From positions 50,833,501-50,897,500 of the forward strand of contig NC_071667.1 of the NCBI RefSeq assembly GCF_028554725.1: a stretch of 64,000 bases of DNA. The letters are read 5' to 3'. This document shows positions 39,785 to 51,525 of the stretch, piece after piece. Made by a program: the position numbers and the translations under genes. The first letter of the stretch is position 1, and every line of letters begins with the position of its first letter. The notes below the pieces were generated by a model. It did not search any database, had not been told where the DNA came from, and was given only the letters and a program-made list of their open reading frames with translations. This stretch comes from Zeugodacus cucurbitae (taxonomy: Eukaryota; Arthropoda; Insecta; Diptera; Tephritidae).

Positions 39785-40242
39785 GAGTTGCATTCTTCGA
39801 TAAGCAAGAGGGAACACTGACCTTCTGTCTGACATCGAGAGGCACTGTTTCGACGACAAATAGAACATTTCTGCCAAGTGAAACCGCTGCTGAGCCAGAG
39901 CTAAGTGTCGATACGCCGGCTTATTACAGATCTCGTGACGAAGACTACGAAACAATAAACAATAACAACAATTATATCTACACAATCCAAACGCAGAAGG
40001 AAACAAATTGTGTAGTGCTACAGCAACCAACAACAACAAATAAGCACAACGCATTGAAAGCAACACACGGCAAAGCTGTAATCCAACAGCTAAGTGTAGC
40101 AGAGCTTGCGTACATACAGTTAGACGGCAAGTATCCCAAACCCGCTGAACGCTTGCCAGCGCAGTTGACAGCCAAAGCCCCAGCCACGGCTACCTTATCC
40201 GCTTCGAAGACCACACCGAGTATACAAGGCAAGTCGACGAAA
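39785..40242 (+). promoter_or_regulatory. fray: fray leader / possible N-terminal extension
   Basis: A pyrimidine-rich tract ending in TTACAG marks an acceptor at 39783-39784. From there to the ATG at 40243 there is no ATG in any frame over 458 bases, as expected of a 5' UTR. Yet the frame that leads into the kinase is stop-free throughout (about 152 codons), encoding among others RSRDEDYETINNNNNYIY and QQLSVAELAYIQLDGKYP. Transcripts with a coding upstream exon would therefore make a longer protein; others would start at 40243. Confidence 0.6.
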
Positions 40243-41925
40243 ATGGCATCCAGCGCTAATTTGAATAGCACAGGTGCCGCTGCGCCACACTCCACCTCCG
40301 AGAAGCAGCCTTGGCCCAACTCGAAGGACGACTATGAATTGCGCGATGTGATCGGCGTGGGCGCGACCGCGGTCGTACATGCCGCGCTCTGCCTGCCACG
40401 TAACGAAAAGTGTGCCATCAAGCGCATCAATCTGGAGAAGTGGAACACTTCTATGGATGAACTGCTCAAGGAGATACAGGCGATGTCGTCGTGTAATCAC
40501 GAGAACGTCGTCACCTACTATACATCGTTTGTGGTGCGCGAGGAATTGTGGCTGGTGTTGCGTTTGCTCGAGGGCGGTTCCTTGCTGGACATTATCAAGC
40601 ACAGAATGCGCACAGCGAATTGTAAGCATGGCGTCTTCGATGAACCGACCATTGCCACTGTTTTGAAGGAGGTACTCAAGGGTCTGGAGTATTTCCACTC
40701 GAACGGACAGATACATCGTGACATCAAAGCGGGTAATATATTGATCGGCGATGATGGCACCATACAAATTGCCGATTTCGGTGTGAGCGCCTGGCTGGCG
40801 ACCGGTCGTGATCTCTCACGCCAGAAGGTGCGTCACACATTTGTCGGCACACCGTGTTGGATGGCACCCGAGGTGATGGAGCAGGATCACGGTTATGACT
40901 TTAAGGCGGACATCTGGTCGTTTGGCATCACAGCCATCGAAATGGCTACGGGCACAGCGCCATATCACAAGTATCCACCCATGAAGGTGTTGATGTTGAC
41001 GCTACAAAATGACCCGCCCACATTGGATACTGGCGCGGACGAGAAGGACCAATACAAAGCCTATGGCAAGACATTCCGGAAAATGATTGTGGAATGCCTG
41101 CAGAAAGAGCCCTCAAAACGGCCCACCGCCAGTGAACTGCTCAAGCATGCCTTCTTCAAGAAGGCCAAAGATCGCAAATATCTGACACAAACACTGCTCG
41201 CTTCCGGTCCATCAATGGAGACGCGCGTACACAAGGCCGCGAAACGGCAACCGGGCGCCTCCGGTCGTTTGCATCGCACCGTCACCGGTGAATGGGTGTG
41301 GTCGAGCGAAGAGGAAGACAATGGCGGCAAGCATCACTCGTCCGACTCCGAATCGGACGATCGACCCATCAATCGGCTGGAACGCGCCGAATCGTCGGAC
41401 AGTGATCACGATGACTACTCAGAGACTACAGCAACCGCAACAGAACCGGCACAACAACCGCAGCCACAACAACAACCTGCTGTGGCGAATGTCGCAACAC
41501 CAGCGGTGAACATACCCACGCCGACAACAAATAATGCACAACCAGCAACAACAGAAGCGGCGATAGCACAAGCTATGACGGGTGTGGCGCAAATGCCGAT
41601 GCCCTCAGCGGTAGCGGATGCCGGCGAAGCACCACCGGTCAATCTGGTGCTGCGCATGCGCAATCAGCGACGTGAACTGCACGATATACGTTTCGAATTT
41701 GCCGTGGGCAAAGACTCAGCCGAAGGCATTGCCATGGAATTGGTCGACGCCGGACTCGTCGACGCGTTGGACACGCAACCAATGGCCGTGCATCTGCAAC
41801 AGCTGATCGAGCAGCGCGCCGCACTGAAAACCATAACGTTCCAATTGAATTCGGGCGTGCAGCCGGGCGAGGTGCTCGACGATCGCTCGTTGGTAGGGTA
41901 CGCGCAGATATCGATAACGGATTAG
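40243..41925 (+). CDS. fray: Fray, SPAK/OSR1-type STE20 kinase
   Basis: 560 residues from ATG 40243 (context GAAAATGG), close to the Drosophila Fray length of about 550. Fray and its vertebrate relatives SPAK/OSR1 are cytosolic kinases activated by WNK that phosphorylate SLC12 cation-chloride cotransporters; fray mutants have swollen nerves. Visible features: glycine loop GVGATAVVHAA (38-48), catalytic Lys60, HRD at 158-160, DFG at 178-180, activation loop VRHTFVGTPCWMAPEV with the WNK target Thr199, and regulatory Ser340 in GASGRLHRT. An acidic/Ser stretch follows, then a Gln/Pro/Ala-rich linker, then a conserved C-terminal (CCT2) docking domain from about residue 464 to the end (NLVLRMRNQRREL ... 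GYAQISITD). The whole protein lies in one exon starting at 39785. The upstream frame is open, so a longer isoform is possible. Neighbour CG7694 agrees with Drosophila gene order. Confidence 0.97.
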   Translation: MASSANLNSTGAAAPHSTSEKQPWPNSKDDYELRDVIGVGATAVVHAALCLPRNEKCAIKRINLEKWNTSMDELLKEIQAMSSCNHENVVTYYTSFVVREELWLVLRLLEGGSLLDIIKHRMRTANCKHGVFDEPTIATVLKEVLKGLEYFHSNGQIHRDIKAGNILIGDDGTIQIADFGVSAWLATGRDLSRQKVRHTFVGTPCWMAPEVMEQDHGYDFKADIWSFGITAIEMATGTAPYHKYPPMKVLMLTLQNDPPTLDTGADEKDQYKAYGKTFRKMIVECLQKEPSKRPTASELLKHAFFKKAKDRKYLTQTLLASGPSMETRVHKAAKRQPGASGRLHRTVTGEWVWSSEEEDNGGKHHSSDSESDDRPINRLERAESSDSDHDDYSETTATATEPAQQPQPQQQPAVANVATPAVNIPTPTTNNAQPATTEAAIAQAMTGVAQMPMPSAVADAGEAPPVNLVLRMRNQRRELHDIRFEFAVGKDSAEGIAMELVDAGLVDALDTQPMAVHLQQLIEQRAALKTITFQLNSGVQPGEVLDDRSLVGYAQISITD

Positions 41926-42600
41926 GAGGAGCAGCAGTGTGCGTTAGCCGAGTACGCGCCAAATGCTTGAGTGTGACTTTGAGTTGTAGAAATCTAAAGC
42001 TGGCAGCCTTTGCTCTGCAGTTTGGAGCTTACAATTTTTACTTTTGTAATCGATTCAGTTGCGAATTCTTCAAATGTAGTCTTAAAAAAATTGTAATATT
42101 TCTTATTTTTAATATTAGCCAAACAAAGCAAAGGCCAACGCATAGCGTAAGCAGTGGTGTAACTGTAAATTTTATTAATTTAATAATAATAATAATTAAA
42201 TATTAATATTTTTGGGCATAAAACTGTTCTTAGTTCTTAATGTAGGTAGTTGAGCGCTTTGTTTGAAGCGGACACTCTCACACATAAAAAAACAAAAACA
42301 CACACACACACATAGTGTAAACAACTGAAAGTACTTACGATTACATATTTTCGATATTTGTAATTATTTATTGTATTTTTTTTATAATTAGCATAATGCG
42401 CCGTTCTTATGCAGTCGCCTAACTCCAAAAGGGAGCTAGTAAAATACATACTAGCATGTAGTCTCTAAATGGCATAACTATAATTAGAAATTTATTTTAG
42501 TGTAAAGCTTAGTCTAGCATGTCCTAAATTGTGTTTCAACTATGTATGCTGCAATAACAATAACAATAAAAATAAAATAATAAAATAAATAAAAACCGAA
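41926..42600 (+). terminator. fray: fray 3' UTR with poly(A) signal cluster
   Basis: After the TAG stop at 41923-41925 the sequence becomes AT-rich. Several AATAAA hexamers cluster at 42565-42595. A CA run sits at 42298-42312. Further AATAAA sites up to about 43690 could serve longer 3' UTRs. Confidence 0.5.
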
Positions 42601-45600
42601 TATGGTTCCACGTGTTGAATAATACTTTAAAATGTGCTGAATTGCAGCAAGGATAGCCGCCTTTTAATTTAAATGATACATACAAACCAACATATTTTGT
42701 TTATTTATTTATATTTAGTTTAACAATTCATGTATGTGTGTATTTTAGTTAACACTGCGTAGCTTAAATAGTTTAGTAATTTGATTTTTGTTTAGTACAA
42801 GCAGGCATGTCTACAACAACTAATAAATAGCAAGCAAATCATAAAAAATGTTTTCAATTGTCAAAAATGCAATATTTTGTTTAATAGATGAAGGCAAGTT
42901 GACGCCTAAAAGCAGACTACACTAAATAAAACACAGTAAAACCTTTCAAAAAAGTGCATGCAAATTACATTTTAACACTGTGGCAGCTTACTATAAATAA
43001 ATTAAAAAAAAAACAATAATTTATATAAAAAAATAAGTTTTGAAAATAATAATAATTAAATAAAAAATAAAAATAATTTAGAACCCCTAACTACCGTAAG
43101 CTATAGTGTAGCGACAATATCTTCTAAAGATTCTTTGTCTAAGTACACGCACCACTTTTCATACATACATGCATAAATTACTTACTCGTATTTAGCAAAA
43201 GCAAAAAAAAAATTAAATCATATTGTAAGCCAGCAACTGTTTATAATAGGGTATAGTGTATAATGAAACTTTTAATAAAAACTCATAAACATACTTTTCG
43301 AAACAATAATTAAATTTAATGTACTATGTACTACTACTTGTATGTATGTCTGAATGCTATATGTGTAAACGTTTAAGTGTTGCAGTCGACGAATCAGCAT
43401 ACAAAAGAAAGTTAAAATAAAACAAATAAAATTAAAAATCACAAAACTGCAATAGTAAAAACACAACACACAAACAAAGTATTTGCAACAAAAGTATAGA
43501 AATTAAAATAAAATAAAAAAAATATTTCTTGTTTAATTACAGCTAAGACACATAGGAGAGTAACAAATACACACTTATAAAAATTCAAAACCGATTTGTA
43601 AGTGTGGGTTTTGTTAATTTGCTACAAAAATATTTATTCCTTTTTTTTCAATAAACACACACACAACGACGAACATTCATTTGCTGTATTGTAACCCGAA
43701 ATTGTTCGTAAATATTTTTAGAAAAACCAAAAAAAAACGTAATACATGCATAAAATGCCTTTCTAAAACCATATTAAAAACACAAAATTACAAAAAAACG
43801 CAAATTATGTTTTTTATTTAATTTAAGCGTCACTTTTTTCTTTCTTGAACAAAATTTATTTTTTAAAGCGTTCATTGCACATTTCATCAAAATTGCATTA
43901 TAATTTACCCGATACTGTAGAGCATTGTAGCAAAACCAGGTTTGTACTATCGTTTTCTTTGTATTGGCTTTACTGTTATCGCAATTTGCTTTTTTTTTAA
44001 TGCAACACTTTTTTTTGCAACACTCATACGCATGCGCTGATTTCTTTGTAGGTGGGGTAATTGTGTCTATACTTATCCTTAGTGCATTTGTAGGGCTTTG
44101 TGCAAACTTGTGATTTCTGACGTTTTACTTTTCAATTATTTTTATATTTTATTGATATAACTATTTCATTGAGTTCATTTTGACCTTTGTAATATTCCCT
44201 TAGTGAATACGCTTTTTATTAAGTTCATATTTTCATCTCACCTCGTGACAGAAAGCTATACTGAAATCTTTATGGCTATAATGGTTTGTGAGCACAAATT
44301 TCGATCTTCTTTGAACAAATATTATGATATTTAATCGAAATTATTTTCTCACGCCACTTTTGATTGTCAAAATAATATTTTAACATTTGTCTATCGGAAA
44401 GAAAATGTAGTATATAGTATAGTTTGTATTATTAAAAGTTTGATGGAACATACATATTTTAAGCATTAAAAAATATTTCATTTGAATTCAGCAAAATAAT
44501 TAAAATCAAATATGTAAAACATATTTATACATACATATTTTAGAAAATCATAACCTTAAATTCCATTTGGATTAGCGATAATGTTAATATTATGGTTTTA
44601 CTATCTATATTTATCGAATAATTACCAATGATACACTGCAAATCGGCGTTAGATTTAACATAATATTTTCATCATACTTTTCATAAATTCTAGTTTTAAT
44701 TTTCACACAAATCCTTATCAAATTGAAAGCCTCAAAAAATAAACAATTTGCCGCTCAGTTTAACAAATACAATTTTAGTTATTTTTTACCACAAACACTA
44801 AAAATTTTGCATAAATAACTATTTAAAAAAAATCGCTCTACAACCAGTATTTCACCAATCCCTAAATACGTACTTAGAATTCTTCCAACCTACTTGATCG
44901 GGTAGTTTAGGACCTACACTCCAACACTTGAGATGCATGAATAGTTACACACATATATATACATACGTACAAACAAGCTTAGAGTTTACATCGAAATTTG
45001 TGTGGAAAAGTTCTTTATATTCAAGAATTTGAATTGTAAATGTAAAAAAAAAAAAAATAAAATTAAACATACATACGAGTATATCTATGTACGCAGGTAT
45101 ATAGTTATTGTAATAGCGTATATAACGATTGTTTGCCTTAGAGAAGAATTGAGTGCTGCACTTAAAAGAAACGGTACACTAGTTTAGCATAGAAACATAG
45201 ACTTGTAAAAGTTTTAAGAAAATGCATGCAAAGACTATAGATTTAGTTTGTTTAAAGTAAAATTAAATAAAAAGTGGCTTCAGCAGAAAATTATATGAAA
45301 TCTATACACTTTTTTTTTTTTAATTATAGAAATGTTATGATGTTTTTTTTTTAATTATTTCACATAAGTATAGTATAAAAGCTTTCGAAATTGACTAAAT
45401 CTAACTGAATCTTCGCTTTTGTATTTTGTGCTTATTAATTATAATGTTAATTTAAAATTTTTTGTTATATGGTTATATTTTGGATGTGCTCAATATCCAT
45501 GAAATGAATTCAGAATTACAAAAAAAAAAATATTATATATAATAGTTTAGTTTTTTCTTAGTAATGCTCAAAAATAATATGAAATCATTAATTGCAATGA

Positions 45601-46323
45601 GATATACTAGAGAGCTGTATTAAAAACTTGTATTTTCTTTCATACAAATATTTTCTATTTTCTACTAATACATATTTCCACTTTAAAGTAAAAAGCTGTA
45701 ATTCTCTAACATTTCTTATTCCCAAAGTATATATTTGCACATACTTATATATTTCTGTACTTCTTGAAAATCTAATAAAAGATTTACATACATACTTCTT
45801 ATATATAACTATTTGCGAAAACATCACTTTGCTCAAACTTTCAGGGTTCCATGTACTGCAGCGAGCATTCAAATACCATATAAACATTTAAACAAATTAC
45901 AAATATACGTATTCAAATGTATTAACATATATTGAAAAATAAACACAGTTTATAAGCATATATTTAAAAACACAAAAATCTCATGTACTATAAGGGAAAA
46001 TGTATGTATGTACATATATGAACCAATTATTTAAATAAATATTAATGGTACATATTACCAATTTCATCAATTTTAACAGCTGTGAATTTTGAAATATTAT
46101 AAAGCAACTAATTTATCCATAATAAATTGTAATTTTTGGCGTTATACAATATTATTGCTAATTTATTAAAAGTTCAAATAAAATCTATAAAATCTAAAGT
46201 TGAACGCAAAATGCAGTATTATTAATAAATAATAAAATCTCGTACATTTTCGAAATTAAATCGTTGATATTTACTCATTCATACTTTCCACTCTCCTCGC
46301 CTTATCACCTACAGCAAAGTACA
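42601..46323. other. AT-rich intergenic DNA between fray and the RNF181 gene
   Basis: Poly-A and poly-T rich, with many AATAAA-like hexamers. No gene is supported. Mirror-image frames at 45588-45891 cancel each other. Confidence 0.5.
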
Positions 46324-46902
46324 ATGGCCGATTACTTCGAGGACATGGGACACGAACCCACTGGTGCCGAGGGTCCTAATGATTTTGCCAAACACTACAA
46401 ACGTCTACAAGTTTTGGCCATCATGAACGGCATTGATATGGAAATTGAGGTGCCGGAGGCGTCTAAACGCGCAATCGCCACACTGCCGGAGCATGTTATT
46501 GTCGAGGCGGATGTTAAGCAGGAGTTGGAATGTGCCGTTTGCAAGCAGCCGGCGGAGATCGATGAAAAGTATAAAGTTTTACCGTGTAAGCACGAGTTTC
46601 ACGAGGAGTGTGTGCTGTTGTGGTTGAAAAAGGTAAATAATCATATCTATGTACATATTTAGTTGGATGTGTGCTCAGAAGATGGGTGAAATGTGTTTGT
46701 TGCTCATGCTTTATTTTGGTTTTGTTTGTTATTATTATTCCTTTTATGCTTTGCTCACTTCTTCTAGGCAAACTCATGCCCAATGTGTCGTTATGAATTG
46801 GAAACAGATGACCCAGTCTATGAGGAGTTGCGTGAATTCCGACAAGACGAGTCCAACCGCCGTGAACGTCAAAATTATATGATGGATTCGATGTTTTCTT
46901 GA
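46324..46902 (+). CDS. RNF181-type RING-H2 E3 ubiquitin ligase (CG7694 ortholog)
   Basis: Two exons, 46324-46632 and 46768-46902, encode 147 residues. The intron is bounded by AAG|GTAAAT and TTCTAG|GCA and leaves the frame intact (phase 0). The N terminus reads MADYFEDMGHEPTG, followed by a helical stretch, typical of RNF181 proteins. The RING-H2 finger uses Cys70, Cys73, Cys88, His90, His93, Cys96, Cys107 and Cys110, split by the intron after residue 103. Such proteins transfer ubiquitin from an E2 to substrates; substrates here are unknown. The protein ends RRERQNYMMDSMFS. The start was chosen because ATGGCC is the first codon of the conserved N terminus; an upstream in-frame start at 46264 would add unrelated residues. 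The nearest AATAAA overlaps the stop (46902-46907), with more near 46986-47010. It lies 4.4 kb after fray on the same strand. Confidence 0.95.
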
Positions 46903-46907
46903 ATAAA

Positions 46908-47401
46908 ATCTTAGTAATTTGTTAAAACATACAAATGGTGAGAGCCGTGGTGGTGGAGTATGGTTTTAGCTGCAATTTTTTATTTGAAAATAAATACATA
47001 AATAAATAATGCTTTTGAATATCCTATTTATTTTTATATGTGTTTGTTTATAAATTGGTGAATCAGAAGGTAAGTTATAAACATTAAAATTAGTTACTTT
47101 TCTATACTTATTTATTTTTATGCAAGTTATATCTATTTCCTCTAATGCATTTATCTTTCAATTATTTTTCACAACAAATTTTTCATGTGAGTGCAACCCT
47201 GTGCACAGAAAGCGTTCCACATATTCCAAAGCATTCCCAATAAGAAAACAATTCTCGGCGTTTTTTGTTTTTGCTCGCATATTCGCTTTTTCATCATTTG
47301 TTTTCGTACACGCCATTTAATAAATACCGTTTGATTTCAGAGTTTTGTAATTTAGATTTTACATTATAAAGAAAAGTGCGAGTTTAATTCAATGTGGAAT
47401 A
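46908..47401. other. Intergenic DNA before the RING/B-box gene
   Basis: About 490 bases between the stop of the RNF181 gene and the next ATG. It should contain the 3' end of one gene and the promoter and 5' UTR of the next; no core promoter motif is distinct. Confidence 0.4.
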
Positions 47402-50400
47402 ATGTTTTCGTCTCAGAAAGAATCGAGGAAAGGCAATGCGCGTGAAAAGACGGGCAGCAAGACAATAAATACTTTTGATAAAATGCAAGGTTTGAATCAG
47501 CCGGCAAAATTGTTTGATAATAAATTTGTGGTCACCGTTTTGAGGAACACACGTTGTTGTCCTAAATGCCGCAGCGAATATTCAACGAATTATGATCTCC
47601 GTATGGGCGGTAAGTTTCAATGAGGTGATTCCGCCAGTGTTTATTACATTGCTTATGAATTCCTTGCTGTCTAATGTATAATTGGTTGCTTTGTTTTAAA
47701 AAGTAGCAAAGTTATAGTGCTCTGGTTGCAGAAAACATTTCAAGCACGTACATACATATATTTAAAAGTATATAAGTTATTAAGCCAGTTGATAGTACCA
47801 TAGCAAACTTTGCACGCCGTAGTGTTATGTACTGTTAGTAACTACGTATATATATTGTTCATAAGTAAATATTAGTATATACGTATTTCCGTGTATGAAT
47901 AGATATTTATACGTACATATGTACATTCATACCATTGGTTGTGGATGGCGCAACAAGTATTATTAATTGTTCTTATTGGTCTAGCTACTTCGGTTGTAAA
48001 ACAACAAAGATCGAGTGTGTGCTGCCAACCAAATGGTTATTGGGAGAATTGTATTTGTTAATATTATTAAAACAGAGATAAATAATTAAAATATGTTCAC
48101 TGGTATTGGTATAATAAATAGAATACCACAATTTTGAAAACTGCTGCTACAAAATAAAATTGTTTGACTTCGATAACTTGGTTATATAAAAGAAATTAAT
48201 TTGAATTAATCTTATCTACTAATAGTAACATCAGAATGAATGGATATCTAATTGGGATCGTAATTCAAAGTTCCAACCAGTGTCGTATACTTTTAGGATG
48301 TACTATTTAATACTACAGTGAAACTTCTCTTAAACGGACACTCGCCGTCGAGTGATTTTTGTCGGCCCAAAAGAGGTGTCCGTCTAAGAGAGAGTAATTT
48401 GTTCTAAAAATTTGACATGGTGCATTAAACATTTTCTCTGTAAGAGAGGTGTCCGTTAGGAGAGGTTTTTATGTACATATATATTTTGTACATAAAATGA
48501 AACATTAAATATGAGAGAATTTAATATCAGAGCAAACTCCATATCTCGTAAGTCTTTAATAAAGCATTTTTTATTAGGAATACCTGTAGAATGATTATGT
48601 ATTTTTGGTTCATATTTTAAAAATTAGTACAGTAAAAATTATAGTATGAATTAAAATATATGGACTGTTACACCTCCGATAGATTCCTTGCCTGATTTTG
48701 CCTTTATTTGTCGTATGCTTTTTAATGTTAATGAACAAATGGATGGGCGCACGATTTTGAAGCGAACGTAGAATGTATGCATGTACTCTTGCGTTTGTTT
48801 CGAAGATATGTAGCTTACCTTAGAAATATCTTGAGTTATTTTACAACATTCTAACAACAACTGATTGGAAATAGATTTGAATCCGTTCATTCGCTGGCGT
48901 AAGGAAGCATGAATTCCCTTCATTATTATGACATAATCAGAACCACTATTGGCATTGCGCCGTAATAGGAAAAGCAGCATTATTATGTTTGTCCCATTAT
49001 GTTTAAGGGAGGGGTCTGGGTTTTCACTTTCGAAAAATTGATTTTTTTTGTTTTATCTTATTGTTTAACATTTCAAGAATATGTCCTCAAAATTTTAATC
49101 CGATCTAAGCAATATTCTTGAAGTTATTGTTTAATTAGTCTCGGGGCCTTTAGCGCTCTAACTCGTAACAGCTACGGACGGTTGGGATTGCAGTGCAGCT
49201 TTAAACGCGTTTTTCTCAAAACTAATTTTTTGAAGTCCCTGTTCACTGCCATTTGAAAACTATTCGACCGATTCATTTCAAACTTGGTACACATTTTCTT
49301 CATATAAAATACCTCCACTCTACGTTTAGTAAACATTTTTTTTTTTAATATTAAGGTTGACCCTGAAAATGGCGGAAATTTTAGTCGAAAATAACGGTTC
49401 AAACTTCAGATGGCCGCCAAAAAATTTTAAATAAAAAAAAATAATAAGAGAACGTTTGGGGAAGATTTGTTTCAAATGTAAGTAAATTTTTATGGTTTTT
49501 CATTTTCGCATAATTTCCGGCCGAGTTACAGTGAACACCGCAAATTGTTATTTTTTTTTCAAGACGTCCTAGGGGAAGCTCTGTCACGGGCTAATGGTTT
49601 ACTATTTTAGCATGAAAAATTTACAGAACATAGTCAAAACTATGCTCAATAATGTATAGAAGGTTTGAATAAAATTGCTTAATCGATATTTGAAATAAAA
49701 AATCACAAAAAAAGTGTTTTTTTTTGCGCTGAAACCCTGACCCCTCCCTTAACTTTGTTTGTCTTTATGTAATGGTCTGGATTAAAAATCGGGTTGTCGA
49801 AAATATTATCGAGAACCTTTTCAACCAAACAACAATTTTGGAATCCTCAGACCGCAAGAATTTGCACCAATTTTCTGGTACTTAAGTCAATATGTTATTT
49901 TGCAAATTGATTCCGTGCTGCTAAGTATTTCTTGATACGAAAATAAAATTTCTCAGGCTATGTGCTTTTAAATTATTATCTTTAATTGGATAATAGTTGA
50001 GTACTTCCGCTAAAGCTCAGTTCATCCTTATTTTTTTTAAGCTTGGGGAAGAAGGTTGCGTGTGTATTTAGTTATGCGAGTATTAATTTTATTTAATATA
50101 AATGGCGTCGTCCGTTTGTTTGAACCTTGCATTTAGTTCCGATAAAGTTTTGTACGTTTTTTCACTTAAAATTATTATTTTTTGATCAAATTACCGCTCA
50201 GTTGCGGCCAGATGGTCCACAACCCATTTCGCATTTTTAATAATCTTTACTTTATATGGTTTTAATTTTAATTTTCGATTTTCAGATTTGCATGTGAAAA
50301 GCAATCGACCCTTTCTACTTACCTGCGGGCATAATATGTGCGAAAATTGCATTTATCAAAATCACCAGAATCTCGTTTGCAGCGTTTGCCAACTACCAAT

Positions 50401-51153
50401 CGTCATAGAGAAACGCAACAATGCACCCACATCACCAAGTAGTCACGCTTTACACCAAAAACAACAACGCCATTACGCACAACATAAACAAGAGAATTTC
50501 AATGTACGCGATTACTTTTACATGAATTTCTTTTTAATTGGCGAACTAAATCATTTACGTTTCTATCGACGTGAAAGTTCGGCAAATAACACCTTAATGA
50601 TATCCACTCACAGTCCCTCGTCGCCAACATCCAGTGGAAATCGTACACTGGCACCAGGCATACAAGTGTCACCGCAACGTTTTGTTGAGCGCTGCAGCGA
50701 ATGCGAACTGGAACCGGCAGTGGGCTTGTGTCGCCAATGTACTGTGCACTACTGCCGCATTTGTTACGATTCGATACACATGTATGGCAAGGCGCTCAAA
50801 CGGCACTCGTTCGTAACGCTTGACAAAGAGCGTCAAGCCGGCAAGGAGACGCAATTACCGCGTCCCGCTTACTGTCAGCATCACAGACGCGTCAAAGATC
50901 GCTATTGTCACACATGCAAGTTGATTTGTTGTTATGTGTGTGTGCAAAAGATGCATAAATGTCACCACGGCATGTTATTGGTCAATGAGGTGGGTGGCAG
51001 TTTTATTTATATTATTTAGTGTTTTTGTTTTTACTTTTTTTTGTTTTTGTTTTTGTTTCTGTTGGATTCTAGAATGAAGGTTTGCAGGATGAAATCGGCA
51101 CTATTTTGGAATCGGTGAAAATGTCACGTGAGAATCTGCGTAAATCACAGAAG
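47402..51153 (+). CDS. RING, two B-boxes and coiled-coil start (TRIM-like) protein
   Basis: Three exons are supported: 47402-47609, 50286-50989 and 51073-51153, with donors GGCG|GTAAGT, GAG|GTGGGT and AAG|GTAAGT and acceptors TTTCAG and TTCTAG. The frames join (208+704+81 bases, 331 codons). A C3HC4 RING is split by intron 1: Cys53, Cys56, then Cys83, His85, Cys88, Cys91, Cys101 and Cys104 in exon 2. A Ser/Thr-rich linker follows, then B-box 1 from Cys206 (Cys-x2-Cys...Cys-x2-Cys...Cys-x2-Cys) and B-box 2 from Cys266 (RVKDRYCHTCKLICCYVC). The last exon, DEIGTILESVKMSRENLRK, looks like the start of a coiled coil. This order suggests a TRIM-family ubiquitin ligase. A possible last exon opens at 51526 and gives an immediate stop. 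From gene order CG14306 of Drosophila is a candidate ortholog, but I am not certain of that. Confidence 0.85.
48316..48473. mobile_element. Pogo/Tigger-like inverted-repeat remnant
   Basis: CAGTGAAACTTCTCTTAAAC followed by GGACACTC starts at 48316. The inverted motif GTGTCCGT plus 'AAGAGAG' or 'AGGAGAG' occurs at about 48379-48395 and 48450-48465. Ends starting CAGT with a CTTAAACGGACAC core are what I recall of pogo/Tigger termini. The right end is degraded and no TA duplication is clear. Confidence 0.45.
49003..49752. mobile_element. TTAA-flanked DNA transposon, 742 bp
   Basis: TTAA lies at 49003-49006 and 49749-49752. The left end reads GGGAGGGGTCTGGGTTT; the right end on the other strand reads GGGAGGGGTCAGGGTTT, an inverted repeat with one mismatch in 17. 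The interior carries no intact transposase; the minus-strand frames of 62-76 codons look non-coding. A 'CGACCGATTCATTTCAAAC' stretch resembles interior phrases of the other dispersed repeats. It lies within intron 1 of the RING/B-box gene. Confidence 0.8.
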
Positions 51154-51292
51154 GTAAGTGTCTTAAATCTGCTTTATACTGAAATCGGTTTAATTTGTCT
51201 ATAAAATGCTATAATAGCTGAAATTTTATATGAAGTTGCTGCATTTACTTTTTCATCATAAAAAAATATTTTTCTAATTTTATTAATTTATA

Positions 51293-51303
51293 TTTATTTA
51301 TTT
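51293..51303 (-). terminator. Candidate poly(A) signal of the CPAP1-like gene
   Basis: TTTATTTATT on the plus strand reads AATAAATAAA on the minus strand, about 450 bases after the stop. If used, the 3' UTR would overlap the intron and any terminal exon of the convergent RING/B-box gene. Confidence 0.3.
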
Positions 51304-51525
51304 AATCTTATTTATCATATTTACATTCGTTTAAATTATGCATCAACTAAAATATTAAAAACTAAATTTTCAGTTTTTGCATTGAAATAGTTACAAAAAC
51401 AAGCAGTTAATGAATATGGCAAGTAACATATACATGTAGTCATTAACATGCGTTAATTCACATGTGTTGCTAACCAATTTGCTAACTTATACTTAAAACT
51501 ACAATTACTGTTGCATTTGTTGCAG

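Larger units (their letters stand above)
47610..50285. other. Intron 1 of the RING/B-box gene
   Basis: 2,676 bases, splitting the RING finger between its first two and next six zinc ligands. It holds a pogo-like remnant and a TTAA-flanked element, listed separately; the rest is AT-rich with no exon visible. Confidence 0.75.

Noticed and set aside
40195..40767. 190-codon minus-strand frame
   Set aside because: It is a shadow of the fray kinase exon on the opposite strand.
46264..46323. Upstream in-frame start for the RNF181-type protein
   Set aside because: The extra residues are unlike the family; the conserved N terminus begins at 46324.
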